From positions 64,381-128,380 of the forward strand of contig JAAXHH010000011.1 of the NCBI GenBank assembly GCA_012270975.1: 64,000 nucleotides of DNA. Direction: 5' to 3'. This DNA is from Candidatus Latescibacterota bacterium (GTDB taxonomy: Bacteria > JAAXHH01). Below are positions 32,800 through 40,720 of the stretch, in pieces; position 1 is the stretch's first letter, and the number at the start of each line of letters is the position of its first letter. The notes beneath the pieces are model-generated. The model did not search any database. It was given only the letters and a program-made list of their open reading frames with translations, and was not told the DNA's origin. The position numbers and the translations under genes are program-made.

Positions 32800-33333
32800 T
32801 CACGCCGACTCCGATCGGATTACCAGGCATTCGCCCACTTCCTCGCATACCGCGCAGGTTTCGAAGTCGCAGATCGCCAGCACGTTGGCGTCCCAGTACG
32901 ACTTGAGGAACGCCTTGCCGTGGGGATCGTCCGACAGGAGGAACTGCAGGAAGAGCAGCAGCCGTTCCCCCGTCTTCGTGCTGATCAGATGCTCGATCTT
33001 GCACGCGTCGATTTCCGCCTGCTCCGCGTCGATATGCAGGACGCCCTTGAGAAAGGCGATGAGGATCTGGCGGTGCGACCATACCGACTGCGCCAGCCGG
33101 TTCCCCTCTTCCGACAGCAGGAGAAACCGGTTCCTGTCCTCTTCGAGGTATCCCTTTTCCCGGAGCGACTTGATCATGATCGACGCACTGCCCGGCGTGA
33201 TGTGCATCTCCCGGGCCACGTCCGATACCCGGGCGTACCCCTGGTCCTCGATCAGCTGTTGAACCGTCATCAGGTAATGCGCGCCGCTGTGCGTGATCTC
33301 GTTGTGCTCGAATTCTCTCCAGACATCCATCAT
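32800..33333 (-). CDS. DtxR/MntR-family metal-dependent regulator
   Basis: A 177-residue regulator of iron or manganese genes. The ATG at 33333 (MMDVWREFEHNEITHSG) is chosen because a longer frame would run over a palindrome in the leader. The winged helix includes ARVSDVAREMHITPGSASIMIKSLREKGYL, and the metal-binding/dimerisation part includes RLAQSVWSHRQILIAFLKGVLHID and DACKIEHLIS. The C-terminus ends with a cysteine-rich segment ICDFETCAVCEEVGECL (four cysteines), not standard for DtxR and perhaps an extra metal or cluster site. It is divergent to the GlnE-like gene and sits upstream of the porin-apbE-feo run, its likely target. Confidence 0.88.
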   Translation of the reverse strand: MMDVWREFEHNEITHSGAHYLMTVQQLIEDQGYARVSDVAREMHITPGSASIMIKSLREKGYLEEDRNRFLLLSEEGNRLAQSVWSHRQILIAFLKGVLHIDAEQAEIDACKIEHLISTKTGERLLLFLQFLLSDDPHGKAFLKSYWDANVLAICDFETCAVCEEVGECLVIRSESA

Positions 33334-33350
33334 TCTGTCCGATTCGTTAT

Positions 33351-33368
33351 GGCAACAATCGTGTTGCC
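33351..33368. promoter_or_regulatory. Palindrome GGCAAC-N6-GTTGCC, candidate autoregulatory operator
   Basis: An inverted repeat 18 bases upstream of the dtxR-like start codon and downstream of its promoter. The position fits a self-regulation site, but the sequence is not a textbook DtxR or MntR box. Confidence 0.35.
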
Positions 33369-33407
33369 GGCACAATGAAAAGTTTGGCTATTCAAATATG
33401 GCGTTGA

Positions 33408-33435
33408 ATTATATAAGCTTTTATAGGACTGTCAA
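33408..33435 (-). promoter_or_regulatory. Consensus sigma70 promoter of the DtxR-like gene
   Basis: Minus-strand TTGACA (33430-33435), 16-base spacer, TATAAT (33408-33413), both perfect hexamers. Start point near 33401, leader about 67 bases including the GGCAAC palindrome. Confidence 0.75.
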
Positions 33436-33589
33436 GAAAAAAGTAGACAGACCGCATTTTTTTAAGGCACGGGTGTGCGCGACAGGTTGCGATCGCACAA
33501 ATGCGTGTTGCGGTTGATTTTACGCAGGGTTGAATGTATCTTGTATCTTAGGAGTTTTGTGTCCTGCCAAACCGCACCGGAACCATAGC

Positions 33590-35896
33590 ATGACGAATAC
33601 GATACCTTTCGCGGAACTTTCGGAACAGCTCAAGGGCAATGACCTGCCGGATATCCTGGTCAGGGATCATATCGGCAGGATGGCGCCGGACTATTTCGAG
33701 CGTTACGAGCCCGAAGTCATCCGGCGCCATATCGGGATGATCAGCCGCCTTGGGCCGGACAACGCCGCGGAGGTCGACGTGGAGCCCCTGGACGATTCGA
33801 CGTGGCGTCTCACCGTCGTGGCCTTTGATTACCTTTCCGTGATTTCCATACTCTCGGGGCTTCTGGCGTCCAGCGGACTGAGCATACGCCGCGGTGACGT
33901 ATTCACCTACGCCGACGCGGAACCGGAAGGCGATCCGGGCAAGCGGTCCTCCCGGCCTCAACGTCGCCGACGTGTTCGTTCGGGCGCTCAGGCCGCTTCG
34001 CCGGGCATCACCTCTTCCTCGCTGCGTTCCCGGCGAAAGATCGTGGACGTCTTCCGCGTGCACGCGCCGTCGGAGGAGCCGCCGGACTGGCCCGCCATAG
34101 CGCTGGAAATCAAGGACGCCATGCGCCGCCTGCGCATGGACAGCGCCGGCGCGTTGCAGAGAAGGATCAACGAGCGCGTCGTGGACTACCTCCGTCGCGA
34201 CCGGGACGCGGAAACCTCCTCTGTGTTCCCGGTGCATGTGACGATCGACAACGACACCGGGTCCGGGGCGACCCGTCTCGGTATCACTGGCCAGGACACA
34301 CCGGCGTTTCTGTACGCCCTTTCGACCGCCCTGGCGCTGCGCGACATCAACATCCGGCGCATCGATATCGCGGCCGCCGGGGTCCAGGTACAGGATACGC
34401 TCGAGGTGACCGATCGGCGCGGACTGAAAATCACCGATCCGCGGAAGCTCCATGAACTGCGATTCGTGATCACCCTCATCAAGCAGTTCACCCACCTGCT
34501 GACCCGCGCGCCGAATCCCGCCCAGGCCCTGGAACACTTCAACCACCTGATCGACCAGGTCCTGGCCAACGTGCCGCCCGGCCGGGCGATGGAGGAGATG
34601 TTCGACCAGCTGGAGAAGCAGGAAGTAATCGGCGCGATGGCGAAACTCTTCGGTACAAGCGATTTCCTGTGGAAAGACTTCCTCAGGATGCAGTACAAGA
34701 ACCTGTTCCCCGTGCTGCAGGACATCAAGGTGGTCGGAATCGTCAGATCGCGGGAGCAGATGGAAAGCGAACTGGGCGCACGGTTGTCCAGGGTCGGAAG
34801 TTACGCCCGCCGCAGGCAGTTGCTGAACAGTTACAAAGACAAGGAGATGCTGCGGATCAGCATGCGCGAGATCCTGGAGCAGCACGAAGACATCCAGGCC
34901 TTTTCCCGTGAACTGACCACACTGGCCGAGGTGGTCCTGGAATCGGCATACGAAATCTGCGACCAGGAGCAGCGCCGGCAATATGGGGAACCCCTTCTGC
35001 CCTCCGGCGAGCCCTGCGTCTTCAGTATCTGTGCGCTGGGGAAATGCGGCGGCCGGGAGCTGGGCTGGGCGTCCGACATGGAACTGCTGTTCGTCTACGG
35101 CGGTCAGGGCAGTACGAGCGGCCCCCAGACCGTGTTGAATTCGGAGTACTACGAGCGGCTCGTGCGCATGATCTGCGGCACCATCGAATCCCGTAGAGAA
35201 GGCCTGTTCGATATCGACCTCCGGCTCCGGCCCTACGGCGAAAAAGGCGCGCTGGCCTCGTCACTGGAAAAGTTTAACGCGTATTTCAACGAAAAAGGCG
35301 GCGCTTTGCCCTATGAGCGCCACGCCCTGATCAAACTGCGCGCCATTGGGGGCGACCCGGTCCTGGGCGCCGCCGTCGAAGCGGTCCGGGATGCCTTCGT
35401 GTACAACGAGGTCCCGGTAGATGGCCGTTCATGGACCCATCTGCGCGAACGGCAGAACGACGAATTGGTCGAAACCGGCGCCATCAACGTCAAATACAGT
35501 TACGGCGGACTGATCGACATCGAGTATTTCGTGCAGGACCTGCAGATACGCTACGGCGCCGAGAATCCCGCGGTTCGCGGGCCGACTACGCTGGAAGCCA
35601 TGGAAGCGCTGAACGGGGCCGGTTACCTTTCGGACGAGGAGCATGGCATGCTGGGCCGGTCGTATCGTTTCCTCGTCAGGCTGATCAACGCCCTGCGCAT
35701 GGTGCGCGGCAACGCAAGGGACCTGGTCCTGCCGGACAAGACGTCCCAGGAATTTCTGTTTCTCGCCCGTCGTCTGGGATACGAGGAGGGAAAAGGCACC
35801 GGACCGGGCGAACAGTTGTGGCAGGACATTGAACGAAGTATGGAATGGGCGGCCAGGGCGCTGAGAACCCGGTTCGTCCATAAGCTGTTCGACTAG
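33590..35896 (+). CDS. ACT-domain/GlnE-like single-head adenylyltransferase
   Basis: A 768-residue cytoplasmic protein. I use the ATG at 33590, as the upstream TTG extension lacks a ribosome-binding site. Residues about 10-110 resemble an ACT-type sensor (DHIGRMAPDYFERY, TWRLTVVAFDYLSVISILSGLLASSGLSIRRGDVF), and about 205-290 a second one (TRLGITGQDTPAFLYALSTALALRDINIRRIDI). A Ser/Arg-rich linker joins them. The C-terminal half is one GlnE unit: ALGKCGGRELGWASDMELLFVY near residues 483-504, FDIDLRLRPYGEKGALASS and NVKYSYGGLIDIEYFVQDLQI. GlnE normally has two such heads for adenylylating and de-adenylylating glutamine synthetase. Here only one is present and the catalytic SDxD reads SDME (Asp496, Glu498). 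Its target and direction of reaction are uncertain. Confidence 0.78.
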   Translation: MTNTIPFAELSEQLKGNDLPDILVRDHIGRMAPDYFERYEPEVIRRHIGMISRLGPDNAAEVDVEPLDDSTWRLTVVAFDYLSVISILSGLLASSGLSIRRGDVFTYADAEPEGDPGKRSSRPQRRRRVRSGAQAASPGITSSSLRSRRKIVDVFRVHAPSEEPPDWPAIALEIKDAMRRLRMDSAGALQRRINERVVDYLRRDRDAETSSVFPVHVTIDNDTGSGATRLGITGQDTPAFLYALSTALALRDINIRRIDIAAAGVQVQDTLEVTDRRGLKITDPRKLHELRFVITLIKQFTHLLTRAPNPAQALEHFNHLIDQVLANVPPGRAMEEMFDQLEKQEVIGAMAKLFGTSDFLWKDFLRMQYKNLFPVLQDIKVVGIVRSREQMESELGARLSRVGSYARRRQLLNSYKDKEMLRISMREILEQHEDIQAFSRELTTLAEVVLESAYEICDQEQRRQYGEPLLPSGEPCVFSICALGKCGGRELGWASDMELLFVYGGQGSTSGPQTVLNSEYYERLVRMICGTIESRREGLFDIDLRLRPYGEKGALASSLEKFNAYFNEKGGALPYERHALIKLRAIGGDPVLGAAVEAVRDAFVYNEVPVDGRSWTHLRERQNDELVETGAINVKYSYGGLIDIEYFVQDLQIRYGAENPAVRGPTTLEAMEALNGAGYLSDEEHGMLGRSYRFLVRLINALRMVRGNARDLVLPDKTSQEFLFLARRLGYEEGKGTGPGEQLWQDIERSMEWAARALRTRFVHKLFD

Positions 35897-35931
35897 CGGT
35901 TCCGGTGTCTTCACTTCCCGGTAATGGCACA

Positions 35932-38900
35932 ATGAACCTGCGCATAAACAAATGGACCATAGGGCTGGGCCTGTTGACGTCGTCGATACTGGCCGCGGGC
36001 CTGGCCGTCTTCATCCTGCTGGGTACCGCGTGGGGCATGGACCTGGTCCGCCGCGCCGTCCTGTGGGCCGTCCAGGATCGGCTCAACGGACAGATCGCGA
36101 TCGAACGGGTCGAGCTTGGCATGCGGAAGCACCTGGCAATGCACGGCGTATCCCTTCACCTGGCGGATGCTCTTGGCGGCGTGGAGGTCGCGGGAGCGGA
36201 TGAAATCCGGATCAGCTTCAACGGATGGGATGCCTTGACTGGACAGGCTCCGCTTTACCGTATCAGCATCGATGGATTCCGCATGGCCTATATCGAAGAC
36301 GCCGGCGGCAGCGGAATGAGTTCCGTGGATCTGGTGCTGCAAGCGCCGGCACATGACGCCGAAGGTGCCAGTCCATCGGAAGGGGAGACTTCCGGCCTGC
36401 CCTTCGATCTGCGCGATCTGCAGATCCGGAACGGCCTGTTCCGGTATTTCGATCCCGTGGATTCCACGGCGGTAAGCGCCGCGCAAGTCGGTTTCCGCGG
36501 CGCCGTGCTCAGCCCGTTCACGGTGGACGCCTCAATAAGCGCCGGGCGCGTAGCTTTCAATATTGCGGGGTATGAAGACGTCGTATCGAACCTGCGGGCG
36601 GCCGTATACTTTGAAGAGGACGCCCTTACGGTGCACGACCTGACCATGGAATCCGCACACGGTCCCCCGATCAGGTATCACGTGACCGGCGAGATCTCGA
36701 CCGCAGGCGGACATCCGGCCACCCTGGATATCGCGGCGAACGGCCAGGTGGGCGCCATACTGCGCATCATGGGGCTTGAAAACACCATGCCCGGGATCTT
36801 CAGCATGACCGGGTCGCTGCGTGACCGTCTTTCCGATCCTTCCATAGAGACCAGGTTCACTACGCCGGTGGTGCGGTCAGCGTACGGTTCGTTCAAATTG
36901 GCCACCGTGGATATGAAATTTGCGCGGAATGTGCTCACGGTCGAGCGGTTCCGGGGAAGGCATGAGGCGGGATGGATATCGGGACGGGGATTGCTCGATT
37001 TTAACGGGGGGTCTACCGGATATCGCATGCAGCTCGAGTCTCCCGGAATCACGCTCCCCGCGCTTCCGCCGGCCCTTTTCGACGGCGGGAGCGCGCTCGA
37101 GGGCGAAGTGGAATTCGCCGTGGATATGGAAGGGGACGGGTTCGACGACGCGCCCCGCAGGGCCGATCTGAACGCTTCTTCCACCATGGTGAGCTTTAAC
37201 GGCCTGCCGTTGCGGGACGTGACAGTATCGGCCGGGTACCGCCGCGGCCAGCTTCGGGTCGATCTCCGGGAAGCCTCTTTCCAGGCAAGCACCGAAGGCC
37301 GGCTCGATACGGATGGAGGAATTCAACTGACTGGTTCGGTTGACGTGAACGACGTCGGAGCGCTGCCCCCACCACTGGATTTCGCAAAGCTCCGCGGTTC
37401 GGCAGAACTGAATCTCTACCTGTTGGGCACGCTCAGGCGGCCGACCGTCCGGCTGGCCGGCTGGGCCAGCGACCTCGCTTACGCCCACGTCCCAGTCGGC
37501 GAAATGAAGATTGAAGGGTTCCTGGACGAAAGAAGCCATCTGATCTTGAATGCCGTGCTGGACAGGCTGGAGTTCCATGCCAGAACGAACCTGGCCGGAG
37601 ACCGGACTGTCTCCGGATATTTCAACGTACATGACCTCAGACTCACGGATTACCTCCGGGACGAACGCGGGTGGGGACTGGACGCCATCCTCCGCATGGA
37701 GGGCGATGTAACCGGGACCATAGCACAGCCCCTCGTCACGGTCACGGGCACCGTTCGAAACCTGGTGATTCGAAATGAAGATCTGGGCGACACCGATCTG
37801 GACATGACGATCAGCAGAGACCGCCTGGATTTCACCATGACGCGAACCCCGGGACCCACCGTTTTCGCGGAAGGATCGATCGAACTGACCGAGCAATACC
37901 CCTACGATCTGCGGATCGATCTCCTGCAGACTTCGCTGTCTCCCCTTCTCTCCATACTCTCCAAGAGACCGATAGAAGGCAGTACCGGCCGGTTCAGCGG
38001 GAGATTACATGCCGTGGGACTGGCCGGGTATCCGGACCTGTCCACCATAACGGTCTCCCTCGATTCGCTCGATGTGCTGATGAACGACCGGGTACTGCAT
38101 TCCGAGGCCCCCTCCACCGTGAAACTGGAGAACCAGGTCATTACCGTGGACGAGTTCAGACTGGCGGGCGATTTCGGCCGCGTAACGGTCGATGGCACGG
38201 CGAGTCTCGCCGCCGATGGACGGGTCGATCTCGAAACCGTGCTGGAAGACGTGCGGCTGGAGTTCATCTCTCCTTTCCTGGTGTCGGACGGCACGTTCAG
38301 CGGCGCCATGGACGGGGTGATCTCCCTGCGAGGAACCCCGGGCGATCCCGGCATCAACGGCCTGCTGACCGTTTCGGATGTGAGTTATGCGATAGGAAAC
38401 AGAACCAACCTGCTCGGCACAGTGACCGCCTCGGCGCTTTACGAAGACCGGTTGCTGCGGGTTCCCGTGCTATCCGTGCAGAGCCCGTTGGGACGATCGG
38501 ATATCGATCTTGCCTATCCGGTCGATCTGCGATGGGCGCCGGAGGTCCAACCGGAGTCGCTTCCGACCGGCGAAAGATACACGGCGTCCCTGGTCGTGGA
38601 CAATCTGGCCGTGGCGCCCCTGCGGGAGTTCTTCGAGATGGTTCCCGCCGATCTGGACGGGTACATCCGGGGCAGGATCGACGTGAACGGGTCGGTCCGG
38701 GACCGCAGCGACGTGAACGGGGTCGTGGCGCTGGATTCACTGAAGCTTTTCGGACTTCAGAACGAGTTCGTCAACACCCATCCCGTCAGTCTGCATTTCG
38801 ACGGGGCTCATATCCATATGGATACGCTTTCCACCACCATACGCAGCATAAACCGACCCGATGACGAGCGGGGCCGGCTTACGATGCACGGCCGCCTGGC

Positions 38901-40665
38901 GTACGACAATGGTGAAACGGGCGAGTCCGATTTCACGATCCTGGGTGAGTCCATCCGGATGGACGCTGTCATGGCGCTGGCCAATCTCGACCTACCCCTG
39001 GGTGGTAACGTGAATACCCGGATCGAAGTCACCGGTCCGCCCTCCGCCCGGGTCATAGACGCCCGCGTTTCCATGGATCAACTGAGTTACAATCAGGCTT
39101 CCCTGGACAGCCTCGCTGCCCGCATGGTGTATGGCGGCGGGGAAATCGACATCCGGGACCTGCGAATTCGCAAAGGCGGCGATACCGTGATCGCCCACGG
39201 CTCCATTCCCTATGATCCGGACAATACCGAACGGACCGGCGTTACGGCCGGTGTGGAGGATATCGCGCTGACCGTCGAAGGAGACGACATCGACCTGTCT
39301 TTCCTGAGTGGTATCGTATACGATCTCGAACGCATCGAGGGAAAGGCCGACATCCGCCTGTCCATCGGTGGAACCCCCGCTTCACCCCGGTCGGTCGGTC
39401 AGGTCACCGTGCGGGACGCGGCGCTGCGGTTCCGCGAGTTCGAACCGATGTTCCGGGCGGACGAACTCCAGGTCGACGTCGACGGAGGCGCCTTCGCGCT
39501 GAAACCCACAGCGTTTCGCGCCGGGGAAGGCACGGTCAGCGTTTCCGGCGACCTCTTGACGGATAACCTGTCCTTCGCCGAAATCGAAGCCTATGCCGAT
39601 TTCAGCCAGGCTGAAGTGGAACGGCTCGGTTCGGCCATGCTCGTAATCGACGGATCGCTTGCCTGGACCGGCAACCGGGATCTTTCACGGATCTACAATG
39701 TAGCCGATCCGATCGTCGTGACCGGCGTGGTCACGCATTCGCTGGATATAGGCGAATTGCTCCTCGACAACGCGATCATACGTCCGCAGGACACGCCGGA
39801 TCCGTTCCTGGAAAGCATCGCGCTGGACGTAGCCGTGGACGTTACCGACCTGGCCGTCGAGAACAATATAGCCCAACTGACCGTCGAGGGCGGGGTGGCC
39901 CTCGGCAATACGGTGCAGAATCCCCTGGTGACCGGAAACGCAGTCGCCGAGGAAGACGGCGTGATCAGGTACCTGGGCGCCACGTTCGAACTGGAGACCG
40001 GACGGATCGACCTGACCAGGCGCGTACCGTTGGAGAGCTTCACCGCGTTGATCGAGTACCCGGTGGCGCAGCTCGACCCGGTCCTGAACATTCAGGCCTG
40101 GGCGCCCCGCGTGCGCGACATTCACGATACCTATTACGAAGTGGAACTGCTCGCGTCCGGACCGGTGTCGACGGTGACGCCCCAGTTGCGCGCCGTGCCG
40201 CGCGACGACAACGCTACGGAGATTCTGGCTTCGGGTTCCCGGTCGCTTGCCGGCCCCGAGGTAATCTACGGTCCCGAGGTCGTCTCCCTGCTGACCTTCG
40301 GCACGGCCGGACTCACCAGCCTGGGTACGCCCGATGAATACGCCGGTATGAGAAACAGGGCCTTTTTGATGACCGGAGAAGCACTCGCGGAGGCCTTGTT
40401 GAATCTCGACGAAGTCCAGGTCGAGGGCGATCCTTTCTCGATGAACAGCGCCATTCAAGCCGGATCGCCGGTTCAACTTACCCTCAGCAAGCGGATCAAC
40501 CGGCGCGCCCGGGTCAGCTTTACCCGATTGTTCCAATCTTCGGAATACTCGCTGCGGGTCGGTTACCAACTGACCGATTTCCTGTATATCGAGACGTTTT
40601 CCGATCAATCGGGCGAACTTCCCCAGAATGGGATCGACCTCCGGGTCAAATTCCGGTTTCGGTAA
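35932..40665 (+). CDS. tamB: TamB-like translocation and assembly protein
   Basis: A 1577-residue AsmA/TamB-type protein thought to span the periplasm as a hydrophobic groove and to move lipids or help outer-membrane protein assembly. The ATG at 35932 gives MNLRINKWTIG and a single N-terminal inner-membrane helix (about 8-35). The remainder is repetitive beta structure (repeated GxxxLxxxxxxxx VxxxVxDLxL pattern). The C-terminal DUF490/TamB domain (about 1280-1577) has VPLESFTALIEYPVAQLDPVLNIQAWAP, ILASGSRSLAGPEV and the terminal strand NGIDLRVKFRFR. Next gene downstream is the Omp85 partner, as in tam operons, but in the order tamB-tamA. Confidence 0.88.
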   Translation: MNLRINKWTIGLGLLTSSILAAGLAVFILLGTAWGMDLVRRAVLWAVQDRLNGQIAIERVELGMRKHLAMHGVSLHLADALGGVEVAGADEIRISFNGWDALTGQAPLYRISIDGFRMAYIEDAGGSGMSSVDLVLQAPAHDAEGASPSEGETSGLPFDLRDLQIRNGLFRYFDPVDSTAVSAAQVGFRGAVLSPFTVDASISAGRVAFNIAGYEDVVSNLRAAVYFEEDALTVHDLTMESAHGPPIRYHVTGEISTAGGHPATLDIAANGQVGAILRIMGLENTMPGIFSMTGSLRDRLSDPSIETRFTTPVVRSAYGSFKLATVDMKFARNVLTVERFRGRHEAGWISGRGLLDFNGGSTGYRMQLESPGITLPALPPALFDGGSALEGEVEFAVDMEGDGFDDAPRRADLNASSTMVSFNGLPLRDVTVSAGYRRGQLRVDLREASFQASTEGRLDTDGGIQLTGSVDVNDVGALPPPLDFAKLRGSAELNLYLLGTLRRPTVRLAGWASDLAYAHVPVGEMKIEGFLDERSHLILNAVLDRLEFHARTNLAGDRTVSGYFNVHDLRLTDYLRDERGWGLDAILRMEGDVTGTIAQPLVTVTGTVRNLVIRNEDLGDTDLDMTISRDRLDFTMTRTPGPTVFAEGSIELTEQYPYDLRIDLLQTSLSPLLSILSKRPIEGSTGRFSGRLHAVGLAGYPDLSTITVSLDSLDVLMNDRVLHSEAPSTVKLENQVITVDEFRLAGDFGRVTVDGTASLAADGRVDLETVLEDVRLEFISPFLVSDGTFSGAMDGVISLRGTPGDPGINGLLTVSDVSYAIGNRTNLLGTVTASALYEDRLLRVPVLSVQSPLGRSDIDLAYPVDLRWAPEVQPESLPTGERYTASLVVDNLAVAPLREFFEMVPADLDGYIRGRIDVNGSVRDRSDVNGVVALDSLKLFGLQNEFVNTHPVSLHFDGAHIHMDTLSTTIRSINRPDDERGRLTMHGRLAYDNGETGESDFTILGESIRMDAVMALANLDLPLGGNVNTRIEVTGPPSARVIDARVSMDQLSYNQASLDSLAARMVYGGGEIDIRDLRIRKGGDTVIAHGSIPYDPDNTERTGVTAGVEDIALTVEGDDIDLSFLSGIVYDLERIEGKADIRLSIGGTPASPRSVGQVTVRDAALRFREFEPMFRADELQVDVDGGAFALKPTAFRAGEGTVSVSGDLLTDNLSFAEIEAYADFSQAEVERLGSAMLVIDGSLAWTGNRDLSRIYNVADPIVVTGVVTHSLDIGELLLDNAIIRPQDTPDPFLESIALDVAVDVTDLAVENNIAQLTVEGGVALGNTVQNPLVTGNAVAEEDGVIRYLGATFELETGRIDLTRRVPLESFTALIEYPVAQLDPVLNIQAWAPRVRDIHDTYYEVELLASGPVSTVTPQLRAVPRDDNATEILASGSRSLAGPEVIYGPEVVSLLTFGTAGLTSLGTPDEYAGMRNRAFLMTGEALAEALLNLDEVQVEGDPFSMNSAIQAGSPVQLTLSKRINRRARVSFTRLFQSSEYSLRVGYQLTDFLYIETFSDQSGELPQNGIDLRVKFRFR

Positions 40666-40720
40666 GCTGAGCGTCTTTGCATGTAAGGACGACAGGGGAC
40701 CAAACGGTCAGGCCATTCAC

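Noticed and set aside
33480-33500. Operator at TGCGATCGCA in the glnE-like leader
   Set aside because: A single short palindrome with no partner site; frequent by chance in GC-rich DNA.
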